This document shows positions 37,446 to 46,670 of a stretch of DNA of 64,000 nucleotides, one piece after another. The position numbers and the translations under genes are program-made. The notes under the pieces were generated by a model, which made no database searches, was not told the origin of the DNA, and saw only the letters and a list, made by a program, of their open reading frames with translations. The stretch comes from Serratia liquefaciens ATCC 27592 (GTDB lineage: Bacteria; Pseudomonadota; Gammaproteobacteria; Enterobacterales; Enterobacteriaceae). The stretch is taken from positions 3,782,001 through 3,846,000 of the forward strand of contig NC_021741.1 in NCBI RefSeq assembly GCF_000422085.1. Reading direction: 5' to 3'. Every line of letters begins with the position of its first letter. Position 1 is the stretch's first letter.

Positions 37446-38912
37446 CTACCCGACAGCCTCCGTTGACGGCGCCCAGCCATCGTTATGCCACAGATGCAGC
37501 GTGGCGTAGGAACGCCAGGGTCGCCAGCTTTCAGCATAGCGCTCAATCTGGCGTGGCGTCATGCCGGGAAAACGCTGTTTGATCAGATAATCCCCCGCCA
37601 GGAACACGTCCGGCCACGACCAGGCTCGCATGGCGATGTAGCTGGCGGTCCAACTGCCAATCCCCGGCAGCGCAGTCAGCGCCTTGATCCCCTGCTCAAT
37701 ATCCAGCACGTTCTCCAGTTGCAACCGCCCTTCGGTCACCGCCTGCGCAATACCGATTAACGCCGCCGCTCGTTTCAGTTGCACGCCCAAGGGGCGCAGC
37801 GCCTCAGGCTGTAATCGCGCAATCTGTTCGGCAGTGGGAAAGACGTGGGTAATGCCACCGTAGGGCTGTTCCAGAGGGGTGCCCCAAAGTTCAGCCATCC
37901 GTCCGGCAAAGGTCGCCGCCATTTTGACGCTGACCAACTGCCCAAGCACCGCGCGGGTCGCCTGTTCGAATGCGTTGACGCAGCCCGGTAGCCGCAGGCC
38001 CGGCGCATCGGCAGCCAACGGCCCCAATGCCTGAGCGATAAGGTCCGGCGCGGCGTCGAGATCAAACAGTAGGCGAGTGCGGCGCAGCACTTCCGTCGTC
38101 ACCCGGCTCAGGGAAGGTGCAATTTCCACCCGTACCCGATTATGCGCCTCTTCCGGTTGCACGCTGACCCAGCCACGATATTCGATGCCGCCCTGAGTGA
38201 TGGCTATCGCCCGCAGGTACTGTTGCCCCTCCACCCGCTCCACACCGCTCACCGCACGGGTTTGCAAAAAACCCAGCATGCGCGACCAGTCATAGGGCGG
38301 TCGATAGCCCAGATGAAACACCAGCCCGCTGGCGACGGTACGTTCGTTACGGCCACTGCTGTTGCGCAGTGCCGAAGGGATCAGCCGGTAGCGCGCCTTG
38401 AACAGTTCGTTAAAACGCCGCAGGCTGCCGAAACCGGCGGCAAAGGCCACCTCACTCAACGGCATATCGGTATCCGCCAGCAGGCGTTTGGCCTGTAACA
38501 GCCGGTGCGACTGGGCATAATCAATTGGCGAGGCGCCAAACTGATCGGCAAAAATACGCCGCAGGTGGCGATCGGAAATGCCTAGCCGCGTCGCCAGTTG
38601 CTCGCAGCTGTGCTCCGACAGATACCCCTGCTCAATCAACTGCACCGCCACCTGAGCATAACGATTACCGAGATCGATCAACGCCAACCCCGGTGCCAAT
38701 TCCGGCCGACACTTCAGGCAGGGGCGAAACCCCGCCAGTTCCGCCGCCGCCGCGCTCGGGTAAAAGGTGCAGTTTTCAATTTTTGGCGTACGGGCGCTGC
38801 ACACCGGGCGACAATAAATACCGGTCGACGAAACGCCGACGAAGAAGCGACCGTCAAATTTGCGATCGCGCGCACTCAGTGCTTCATACAACGCCTGCTG
38901 TTGGTTTTTCAT
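37446..38912 (-). CDS. alkA: Ada-AlkA fusion: methylation sensor and 3-methyladenine DNA glycosylase
   Basis: This fusion combines the N-terminal half of Ada with AlkA. Residues 1-80 form the zinc/methyl-accepting domain, with Cys about 34, 38, 65 and 68 equivalent to Ada 38, 42, 69 and 72. Residues about 85-190 are the AraC-type DNA-binding domain (SEVAFAAGFGSLRRFNELFKARY). The rest is an HhH glycosylase with LPGIGSWTASYIAMRA and a downstream GDYLIKQRF holding the catalytic-type Asp. It should sense methyl-phosphotriesters, activate genes, and excise alkylated bases. ATG 38912 gives MKNQQQALYEALSARD; longer starts (to 38996) add no homologous sequence. In E. coli ada and alkA are separate. 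Confidence 0.9.
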   Translation of the reverse strand: MKNQQQALYEALSARDRKFDGRFFVGVSSTGIYCRPVCSARTPKIENCTFYPSAAAAELAGFRPCLKCRPELAPGLALIDLGNRYAQVAVQLIEQGYLSEHSCEQLATRLGISDRHLRRIFADQFGASPIDYAQSHRLLQAKRLLADTDMPLSEVAFAAGFGSLRRFNELFKARYRLIPSALRNSSGRNERTVASGLVFHLGYRPPYDWSRMLGFLQTRAVSGVERVEGQQYLRAIAITQGGIEYRGWVSVQPEEAHNRVRVEIAPSLSRVTTEVLRRTRLLFDLDAAPDLIAQALGPLAADAPGLRLPGCVNAFEQATRAVLGQLVSVKMAATFAGRMAELWGTPLEQPYGGITHVFPTAEQIARLQPEALRPLGVQLKRAAALIGIAQAVTEGRLQLENVLDIEQGIKALTALPGIGSWTASYIAMRAWSWPDVFLAGDYLIKQRFPGMTPRQIERYAESWRPWRSYATLHLWHNDGWAPSTEAVG

Positions 38913-39108
38913 AGCCACGCTCGGGGTCAGTTTTTTGTGCATTATGCGACTCGATGGGTGCGCTGACGTGCGAGATTCGGACATTAAGTTAAGCATGCTA
39001 GCGCCGTCGCCGCTAAATTTTTCGTCAGTTAAGCGCTCTCAGATTGCCCAGGGGCCGAGTCTCGGGTAAAGTCGCCCCCCTTCATTGGCATGGGGATAGA
39101 GAAAAGAC

Positions 39109-40461
39109 ATGTTTATTGGATTTGACTACGGAACGGCCAACTGTTCCGTCGCAGTGATGCGAGAAAATGGCCCCGAGCTGCTGACGCTGGAAAACAACGA
39201 ACCCTATCTGCCGTCGATGCTGTGTGCTCCGACGCGCGAAGCCGTCAGCGAGTGTTTGCACCGCCACTGGCAGGTGCCGACCGCCAGCGAGGAAAACCAG
39301 CAACTTCTGCGCCGGGCAATCAACTATAACCGCGAAGAAGATATCCCGGTCGCCAGCGACAGCGTGCTGTTTGGCCTGCAGGCGCTGGCGCACTACGTTG
39401 AAGATCCGGAAGAAGTGTATTTTGTCCGCTCCCCGAAATCCTTCCTCGGCGCCAACGGCCTGAAACCACAACAGATCGCGCTGTTTGAGGATCTGGTGTG
39501 CGCCATGATGTTCCACATCAAACGTCAGGCGGAAAACGTACTGCAAGACAGCATCAGCCAGGCGGTGATCGGCCGTCCGATCAACTTCCAGGGCATCGGT
39601 GGCGAAGAAGCCAACCGCCAGGCGCAGGGGATTTTGCACCGCGCTGCCGAGCGTGCAGGCTTCAAAGACATTGAATTCCAGTTCGAACCGGTCGCCGCAG
39701 GCCTGGATTTCGAAGCGACTCTGGAAGAAGAAAAAACCGTGCTGGTGGTGGATATTGGCGGCGGGACAACCGACTGTTCGGTGCTGTTGATGGGGCCGCA
39801 ATGGCGTGACCGTGCCGATCGCCAGCAAAGCCTGCTGGGCCACAGCGGTTGCCGCGTTGGCGGTAACGATCTGGACATCATGCTGGCGTTCAAGCAGTTG
39901 ATGCCGCTGTTCGGTATGGGTGGCGAAACTGAAAAAGGCATCGCTTTGCCTGCGTTGCCTTACTGGAACGCGGTAGCCACCAACGACGTTCCGGCGCAGA
40001 TCGACTTTTACAGCGCTGCCAATGGTCGCATGCTGCGCGATTTGATCCGCGATGCCGCCGAGCCTGAAAAAGTTAAACGCCTGCTGAAAGTTCATCAGCA
40101 ACGCCTGAGCTACCGTCTGGTGCGCGCCGCGGAGGAGAGTAAAATCGCCCTGTCAGCACAGCAAAACATCAGCGCTCCGCTGGCCTTCGTCCAGACTGAT
40201 TTGGCAGAAACCATCAGCCAGGATCAGCTTGCCGAGGCCATCTCACAGCCGCTGCTGCGCATTCAGGAGCAGGTCAGCGCCGCGCTGGCCAGTAGCCAGA
40301 CCGCACCGCAGGTGATTTATCTCACCGGCGGCAGCGCACGTTCCCCGCTGTTGCGCGCCGCGCTACAACAGCAGTTGCCGGGCATTCCTATCGTCGGCGG
40401 CAACGACTTCGGCTCGGTCACCGCCGGGTTGGCTCGCTGGGCGCAGACGCTGTTCCGTTAA
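39109..40461 (+). CDS. yegD: Hsp70-family putative chaperone YegD
   Basis: This 450-residue actin/Hsp70 ATPase-fold protein has the phosphate-1 loop MFIGFDYGTANCSVAV (1-16), the phosphate-2 loop VLVVDIGGGTTDCSVLLMG (about 208-226) and the adenosine loop VIYLTGGSARSPLLRAAL (about 402-419). It lacks the substrate-binding lid of DnaK. No client is known. It has its own AGAGAAAAG ribosome binding site and faces away from alkA across about 195 bases. Confidence 0.93.
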   Translation: MFIGFDYGTANCSVAVMRENGPELLTLENNEPYLPSMLCAPTREAVSECLHRHWQVPTASEENQQLLRRAINYNREEDIPVASDSVLFGLQALAHYVEDPEEVYFVRSPKSFLGANGLKPQQIALFEDLVCAMMFHIKRQAENVLQDSISQAVIGRPINFQGIGGEEANRQAQGILHRAAERAGFKDIEFQFEPVAAGLDFEATLEEEKTVLVVDIGGGTTDCSVLLMGPQWRDRADRQQSLLGHSGCRVGGNDLDIMLAFKQLMPLFGMGGETEKGIALPALPYWNAVATNDVPAQIDFYSAANGRMLRDLIRDAAEPEKVKRLLKVHQQRLSYRLVRAAEESKIALSAQQNISAPLAFVQTDLAETISQDQLAEAISQPLLRIQEQVSAALASSQTAPQVIYLTGGSARSPLLRAALQQQLPGIPIVGGNDFGSVTAGLARWAQTLFR

Positions 40462-40565
40462 GGGCACTAGGGCGCGGTAGCTCAATGCCGCGCCCCGCCG
40501 CCAAGCCATTCGCTGCGAAATCAGGTACTGTATCGGCTGGAACCATAATCATGGCAGGAACAACA

Positions 40566-41075
40566 ATGCTGATCGTTCTTTCCGGGCTGCCAGGCAGCGG
40601 TAAAACCACGCTCGCACGGGCGCTGGCTCGCGCATTACCGGCAATGCATCTCCGTATCGATACCCTTGAACAAGCTATCCGTAACAGTGGCTCCCTGGCC
40701 GATGACGTCGGCCCCGCCGGGTATTTTGCCGCTTATGGCGTTGCCGAAGACAACCTGCGTCTGGGCCACAGGGTGATTGCCGACTCGGTCAACCCGTTGC
40801 CGGTCACTCGCGAAGCCTGGCATAACGTCGCACAACGGGCTGGTGTAGCCTGCATAGATTTTGAGGTGGTTTGCTCAGACAGTGCCGAGCACCGTCGCAG
40901 GGTTGAAACCCGCGACGGGGACGTTGCCGGACTGCGGCTCCCTAACTGGCACAGCGTCACCCGCCACGATTACCTACCCTGGCATACCCCGGTGGCCCGT
41001 ATTGATACCGCAGGCCAGCCAGTGGAAGCCAGCGTGGCTCAGTTGCTGTCCTTGATTAACGCCGTCGGCAACTGA
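40566..41075 (+). CDS. P-loop kinase of unknown substrate
   Basis: This 169-residue AAA/kinase-like NTPase has Walker A GLPGSGKTTLARALA (about 7-21) and a LRID lid-type segment near 31. DFEVVCSDSAEHRRRVETR is near 98, as in adenylylsulfate/gluconate/zeta-like small kinases (DUF family AAA_33). ATG 40566 is preceded by AGGA at 7-nt spacing; an earlier ATG at 40551 would add five residues. It may follow yegD on one transcript (105-base gap). The substrate cannot be inferred; sugar, nucleoside or antibiotic phosphorylation are all possible. Confidence 0.8.
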   Translation: MLIVLSGLPGSGKTTLARALARALPAMHLRIDTLEQAIRNSGSLADDVGPAGYFAAYGVAEDNLRLGHRVIADSVNPLPVTREAWHNVAQRAGVACIDFEVVCSDSAEHRRRVETRDGDVAGLRLPNWHSVTRHDYLPWHTPVARIDTAGQPVEASVAQLLSLINAVGN

Positions 41076-41080
41076 GCAGG

Positions 41081-42034
41081 TCACCAGGCGCTGGCGTCGT
41101 TCAGGATGCGGATATCCTCGGCATCCAGTCGCAGCCGGGTAGCGCTGATCAGCTCATCCAACTGCTTTAGCGACGTGGCGCTGACGATCGGCGCGGTGAT
41201 GTCCGGCCGCGCTATCAGCCAGGCCAGTGAAACCTGCGTTGGCGAGGTGTGGTGTTTTTCCGCAACCCGATCCAGCGCAGCCAAAATCTTGAAACCGCGT
41301 GGATTAAGGTAGCGCTCAACGATGGTGTCACCACGTTGGCTCTTGCCGATATCTTTTTCACTGCGGTATTTGCCGGTCAGGAAACCGCTGGCCAGCGAGA
41401 AGAAGTTAATCACGCCCAATCCATGGCGCTGCACCACCGGCGCCAGGCTGCGTTCATACTCCTCACGCGCATAAAGATTGTACTCCGGTTGCAGGGTCTC
41501 ATAGCGCGCCAACCCATTCTCTTCACTGACTTTCAATGCCTCCTCCAGACGATCGGCCTGATAGTTGGAAGCGCCTATCGCCCGCACCTTACCGGCCTTG
41601 ATCAAGCCGTCGAACGCCGCCAGGGTTTCCGCCAACGGCGTGTCCCGGTCGTCGTCGTGCGATTGATAAAGGTCGATATAATCGGTCTGCAAACGCCGCA
41701 GTGAATCCTCTACCGCCTGCTGGATATAGCGTGGTGACAGCCCCTGCTTACCCTCGCCCATCGGCTTGCCGACTTTGGTAGCGATGATCACCTGGTCACG
41801 CTTGCCGCTCTTTTTTAGCCACTGGCCGAGGGTGGTTTCCGATTCACCGCCCTGATTGCCCGGCACCCAGCTCGAGTACACGTCGGCGGTATCGATAAAG
41901 TTGAGCTGATTTTCCACCAGCGCATCCAACAGGCTGAATGAAGTTTCGCGATCCGCCGTCCAGCCAAACACGTTACCGCCGAAGGTCAATGCCGGCACTT
42001 TGATGCCCGAACGGCCCAGTTCTTTATGACTCAT
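41081..42034 (-). CDS. Aldo/keto reductase
   Basis: This 317-residue NADPH-dependent TIM-barrel reductase starts MSHKELGRSGIKVPALTFGGNVFGW. The catalytic Asp and Tyr are in FIDTADVYSSW (about 47-57), Lys in IIATKVGKP (about 85-92) and His in YIDLYQSHDDD (about 122-132). The NADPH-binding SLAWLIARP region is near 260. ATG 42034 follows GGAG at 6 nt; longer starts to 42106 have no such site. It is divergent from mdtA, with a shared intergenic region. The physiological aldehyde or ketone is unknown. Confidence 0.9.
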   Translation of the reverse strand: MSHKELGRSGIKVPALTFGGNVFGWTADRETSFSLLDALVENQLNFIDTADVYSSWVPGNQGGESETTLGQWLKKSGKRDQVIIATKVGKPMGEGKQGLSPRYIQQAVEDSLRRLQTDYIDLYQSHDDDRDTPLAETLAAFDGLIKAGKVRAIGASNYQADRLEEALKVSEENGLARYETLQPEYNLYAREEYERSLAPVVQRHGLGVINFFSLASGFLTGKYRSEKDIGKSQRGDTIVERYLNPRGFKILAALDRVAEKHHTSPTQVSLAWLIARPDITAPIVSATSLKQLDELISATRLRLDAEDIRILNDASAW

Positions 42035-42303
42035 TGCATGCTCCATAGAGTTGATGATTCGCAGGATAATTATTAGCGCGAAAGCAGGAAATCCGCTAAA
42101 ACGCATTCGCTATAAGCCGGATGGCAACGCTTATAAACATAGCATGATCAAATCTACAACTTATTCGGACAATGCTGACGGTTCCTCCATATTTCCTTCA
42201 TTTTTATGCCGTCTTTCCTCGCTAAACTAGTATTCTGTAAGGAGTGTAACTTTTTTGGCAATGAGTGCCCGCACGCCTGCCTTTTGGAGAGATTTTCGCC
42301 ACC

Positions 42304-43551
42304 ATGAATGCAAAAAACCCACGTCGTTCACTGTTACTGCGCCTGTTGGTGGTGGTTATTGTGGCTATTGCCGCCGTGCTGATTTGGCGTCACTTCAGCG
42401 CTCCGCAGCCGGCCGACAATGCTGCCCCTGGGGCGCGTCACGCCGGTGGGGGCAAAGCGGCGGCAGGCGCAGGACGACGGGGAGCGCCAATGTCACCGGT
42501 ACAGGCTGCGACCGCCACACAGCAAACGGTGCCGCGTTACCTTTCCGGGCTGGGCACGGCTACCGCCGCTAACACAGTGACCGTCACCAGCCGGGTCGAT
42601 GGCCAACTGATGGCGATCCACTTCACCGAAGGGCAACAGGTCAAAGCCGGCGATTTGCTGGTTGAAATTGACCCGCGTCCGTTCCAGGTACAGCTGGCTC
42701 AAGCGCAGGGACAACTGGCCAAAGATCAGGCCACCCTCGCCAATGCCCGGCGCGATCTGGCACGTTATCAGCAACTGGCCAAAACCAATCTGGTGTCGCG
42801 GCAGGATCTGGACACTCAGCTGTCGCTGGTGCAACAGACCGAAGGCGCAATCAAAGCCGATCAGGGCTCCGTCGACAGCGCCAAGCTGCAAATCACCTAC
42901 AGCCGTATCACCGCACCAATTGACGGTCGTGTCGGTCTGAAGCTGGTGGACGTCGGTAATTACATCACCAGCGGCAGCACCACCGGCATTGTAGTGATCA
43001 CCCAAACTCACCCTATCGATGTGGTATTTACCCTGCCTGAGGCTACTATCAGCGATTTGATCAAAGCGCAAAAAGCCGGCCCGGTCAGCGTCGAAGCCTG
43101 GGATCGCACCAACCAAAATCTGCTGTCGACCGGTTCACTGCTGAGCCTGGATAACCAGATCGACACCACCACCGGCACCATCAAACTGAAAGCGCGCTTC
43201 ACCAACGAGGACGACGCGCTGTTCCCCAACCAATTTGTTAATGCACGCCTGAAAGTGGCAACGCTGCTGGATGCGATCGTTATCCCTACGGCGGCCTTGC
43301 AGATGGGCAACGAAGGCAACTTCGTCTGGACCCTGAGCGAAGATAACAAGGTCAGTAAACATTTGGTGACCACCGGCGTGCAGGACAGCCAAAAAGTGGT
43401 GATTAACGCCGGGCTGAACGCCGGTGACCGGGTGGTGACCGACGGCATAGATCGCCTGACCGAAGGCATGCAGGTTGAGGTGGTCACGCCGCAGGCGGCT
43501 TCTGCGGCCGGCAAACCAATCCACTCACCTCGCACCCAGGGGAAATCCTGA
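42304..43551 (+). CDS. mdtA: RND efflux membrane fusion protein MdtA
   Basis: MdtA is the periplasmic adaptor of the MdtABC-TolC pump, which exports novobiocin, bile salts and other compounds. The protein has an N-terminal membrane anchor ([18 protein letters not shown], about 10-27), a lipoyl/barrel-sandwich domain with an alpha-helical hairpin (about 100-230) and a beta-barrel (about 240-330). It begins the mdtABCD-baeSR operon; its stop overlaps the mdtB start by one base. A longer frame from 42265 exists, but ATG 42304 (MNAKNPRRS) gives the expected length of about 415 residues. BaeR normally activates the operon. Confidence 0.95.
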   Translation: MNAKNPRRSLLLRLLVVVIVAIAAVLIWRHFSAPQPADNAAPGARHAGGGKAAAGAGRRGAPMSPVQAATATQQTVPRYLSGLGTATAANTVTVTSRVDGQLMAIHFTEGQQVKAGDLLVEIDPRPFQVQLAQAQGQLAKDQATLANARRDLARYQQLAKTNLVSRQDLDTQLSLVQQTEGAIKADQGSVDSAKLQITYSRITAPIDGRVGLKLVDVGNYITSGSTTGIVVITQTHPIDVVFTLPEATISDLIKAQKAGPVSVEAWDRTNQNLLSTGSLLSLDNQIDTTTGTIKLKARFTNEDDALFPNQFVNARLKVATLLDAIVIPTAALQMGNEGNFVWTLSEDNKVSKHLVTTGVQDSQKVVINAGLNAGDRVVTDGIDRLTEGMQVEVVTPQAASAAGKPIHSPRTQGKS

Positions 43552-46500
43552 TGCAGGTGATGCCACCTAACGCCGGCGGCGGTCCATCCCGCCTGTTTAT
43601 ACTGCGGCCGGTTGCCACCACGCTGTTGATGCTGGCGATCCTGCTGGCGGGGATCATCGGTTATCGCGCTCTGCCGGTGTCCGCCCTGCCGGAGGTCGAC
43701 TATCCGACCATTCAGGTGGTCACGCTGTATCCCGGAGCCAGCCCGGACGTGGTCACCTCGGCGATCACGGCCCCGCTGGAGCGTCAGTTTGGCCAGATGT
43801 CCGGCCTCAAGCAGATGGCATCGCAAAGTTCCGGTGGCGCCTCGGTCGTCACCTTGCAATTCCAGCTTGAGCTGCCGCTCGACGTCGCCGAACAGGAAGT
43901 GCAGGCGGCAATCAACTCCGCCACCAACTTGTTACCGAACGATCTGCCCTACCCGCCGATTTACAGCAAGGTTAACCCGGCTGATCCACCGATCCTGACG
44001 CTGGCCGTGACCTCCAGCGCCATGCCGATGACCCAGGTGGAAGACATGGTGGAAACCCGTGTCGCGCAGAAAATATCGCAGGTCACCGGCGTCGGACTGG
44101 TGACCATTTCCGGTGGCCAACGGCCAGCGGTCCGCGTGAAGCTCAATGCGGCGGCCGTTGCCGCCTACGGTCTGGACAGCGAAACCATCCGCACCGCCAT
44201 CAGCAACGCCAACGTCAACTCTGCCAAAGGTAGCCTGGACGGCCCGACGCGTTCGGTCACCCTTTCGGCCAATGACCAAATGAAATCAGCCGACGACTAT
44301 CGTCAGCTGATTGTCGCTTACCAGAACGGTGCGGCTATCCGCCTGCAGGATATCGCCACCATCGAACAAGGCGCGGAAAATACCCGGCTGGCGGCCTGGG
44401 CCAATAAGCAGCCGGCCATCGTGCTCAATATTCAGCGCCAGCCAGGCGTAAACGTCATCACCACCGCCGACAGCATCCGCGAGATGCTGCCTCAGTTGAT
44501 TAAAAGCCTGCCCAAGTCGGTCGACGTCAAGGTGCTGACCGATCGAACCACCACCATTCGCGCCTCGGTCAGCGACGTGCAGTTCGAGCTGCTCTTGGCG
44601 GTAGCGTTGGTGGTGATGGTGATTTACGTGTTCTTGCGCAATGTCCCGGCCACTATTATTCCCAGCGTCGCTGTACCGCTGTCGTTGATCGGTACCTTCG
44701 CCGCCATGTACTTTTTGGACTTTTCGATCAATAACCTGACGCTGATGGCGCTAACCATCGCCACCGGTTTTGTGGTCGATGACGCCATCGTGGTGATCGA
44801 GAACATTTCACGCTATATCGAAAAGGGCGAGAAACCGCTCGACGCCGCCTTAAAAGGCGCCGGCGAAATCGGCTTCACCATTATTTCACTGACCTTCTCG
44901 CTGGTAGCCGTGCTGATCCCCTTGCTGTTTATGGGCGATATCGTTGGCAGGTTGTTCCGTGAATTTGCCGTGACGCTGGCGGTGGCAATTTTGATTTCGG
45001 CGGTGGTTTCGCTGACGCTGACGCCGATGATGTGCGCACGCATGCTGAGCCACGAATCCCTGCGCAAGCAGAACCGTTTTTCCGCCGCTTCTGAACGCTT
45101 CTTTGACCGGGTCATCGCCCGCTACGGCAAATGGCTGAAAACCGTGCTGAATCATCCCTGGTTGACGCTAGGCGTGGCGTTCAGCACGCTGGTGCTCACC
45201 GTCTTGCTTTACCTGCTGATCCCGAAAGGATTCTTCCCGGTACAGGACAACGGCATTATTCAGGGCACGCTGGAGGCGCCGCAGTCGGTGTCGTTCAGTA
45301 ATATGGCCGAGCGCCAACAGCAGGTGGCGGCAGAAATCCTCAAGGATCCGGCGGTGGAGAGCCTGACGTCGTTTGTTGGCGTCGATGGCAGCAACGCCAC
45401 GCTCAACAGCGGCCGGTTGCAAATCAACCTCAAACCCTTGAGCGAACGCAGCGACCGTATTCCGGCCATCATCACTCGTCTGCAGCAGTTGAGCGCACAG
45501 TTTCCTGGCGTGAAGCTGTATCTGCAACCGGTGCAGGATCTGACCATCGACACCCAGGTCAGCCGCACCCAGTACCAGTTTACCCTGCAGGCCATGTCGC
45601 TGGACGAGCTCAGCCTGTGGGTACCGCAGCTGATGGCGGAATTGAAACAGGCACCGCAGTTGGCGGACGTCACCAGTAACTGGCAGGATCAAGGACTGGT
45701 GGCCTACGTGAACGTCGATCGCGATTCGGCTTCCCGCCTCGGTATCAGCATGAGTGACGTGGATAACGCCCTGTACAACGCTTTCGGCCAGCGGTTGATC
45801 TCCACCATTTACACCCAGGCCAATCAGTACCGGGTGGTGCTGGAACATGACGTCAGCACCACGCCAGGATTGGCGGCGCTGAGTGAAATCCGCCTGACCA
45901 GCAGCAACGGCACCATCGTGCCGCTGAACACCATTGCCAAAATTGAAGAGCGCTTCGGGCCGCTATCGGTCAATCATCTCGATCAGTTCCCGGCGGCCAC
46001 CATCTCCTTTAACGTGGCCGGCAATTATTCGCTTGGGGAAGCGGTCGACGCCATCACTCTGGCGGAAAAAAACCTCGATATGCCGAAAGATATCACCACC
46101 CAGTTCCAGGGCGCGACGCTGGCGTTCCAGGCGGCGTTGGGGGGGACCCTGTGGCTGATCCTGGCGGCGGTGGTAGCGATGTATATCGTGCTGGGCGTGC
46201 TGTATGAGAGCTTTATTCATCCGGTTACCATTCTTTCTACCTTGCCCACCGCCGGGGTCGGTGCCTTGCTGGCACTGATGATGGCCGGCAGCGAACTGGA
46301 TGTGATCGCCATCATCGGCATCATCTTGCTGATCGGCATCGTGAAGAAAAACGCCATCATGATGATCGACTTCGCGCTGGCCGCCGAACGTGAGCAAGGT
46401 ATGACGCCGTACGATGCGATTTATCAGGCCTGCCTGCTGCGTTTCCGGCCGATACTGATGACCACGCTGGCGGCGTTGCTGGGGGCACTGCCGCTGATGC

Positions 46501-46670
46501 TCAGCACCGGCGTCGGCGCGGAACTGCGACACCCGCTCGGGGTTTGCATGGTCGGCGGGCTGGTAATGAGCCAGATCCTGACGCTGTTCACCACTCCGGT
46601 GATCTACCTGCTGTTTGACAAGCTGGCGCGTAACACTCGCCGGCAGCCGGATGTGCAGGAGCTGCCGTGA
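43551..46670 (+). CDS. mdtB: RND multidrug transporter MdtB
   Basis: This inner-membrane proton-driven pump subunit forms a heterotrimer with MdtC. The 1039 residues contain 12 predicted membrane segments, two large periplasmic loops (about 40-340 and 560-870), and the helix-4 motif [26 protein letters not shown], whose Asp pair carries protons. The [12 protein letters not shown] and [15 protein letters not shown] regions of the second half are also present. Length equals the E. coli protein (1040). Confidence 0.96.
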   Translation: MQVMPPNAGGGPSRLFILRPVATTLLMLAILLAGIIGYRALPVSALPEVDYPTIQVVTLYPGASPDVVTSAITAPLERQFGQMSGLKQMASQSSGGASVVTLQFQLELPLDVAEQEVQAAINSATNLLPNDLPYPPIYSKVNPADPPILTLAVTSSAMPMTQVEDMVETRVAQKISQVTGVGLVTISGGQRPAVRVKLNAAAVAAYGLDSETIRTAISNANVNSAKGSLDGPTRSVTLSANDQMKSADDYRQLIVAYQNGAAIRLQDIATIEQGAENTRLAAWANKQPAIVLNIQRQPGVNVITTADSIREMLPQLIKSLPKSVDVKVLTDRTTTIRASVSDVQFELLLAVALVVMVIYVFLRNVPATIIPSVAVPLSLIGTFAAMYFLDFSINNLTLMALTIATGFVVDDAIVVIENISRYIEKGEKPLDAALKGAGEIGFTIISLTFSLVAVLIPLLFMGDIVGRLFREFAVTLAVAILISAVVSLTLTPMMCARMLSHESLRKQNRFSAASERFFDRVIARYGKWLKTVLNHPWLTLGVAFSTLVLTVLLYLLIPKGFFPVQDNGIIQGTLEAPQSVSFSNMAERQQQVAAEILKDPAVESLTSFVGVDGSNATLNSGRLQINLKPLSERSDRIPAIITRLQQLSAQFPGVKLYLQPVQDLTIDTQVSRTQYQFTLQAMSLDELSLWVPQLMAELKQAPQLADVTSNWQDQGLVAYVNVDRDSASRLGISMSDVDNALYNAFGQRLISTIYTQANQYRVVLEHDVSTTPGLAALSEIRLTSSNGTIVPLNTIAKIEERFGPLSVNHLDQFPAATISFNVAGNYSLGEAVDAITLAEKNLDMPKDITTQFQGATLAFQAALGGTLWLILAAVVAMYIVLGVLYESFIHPVTILSTLPTAGVGALLALMMAGSELDVIAIIGIILLIGIVKKNAIMMIDFALAAEREQGMTPYDAIYQACLLRFRPILMTTLAALLGALPLMLSTGVGAELRHPLGVCMVGGLVMSQILTLFTTPVIYLLFDKLARNTRRQPDVQELP

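Noticed and set aside
39082..40101. 339-codon minus-strand frame opposite yegD
   Set aside because: Shadow of yegD; no family resemblance.
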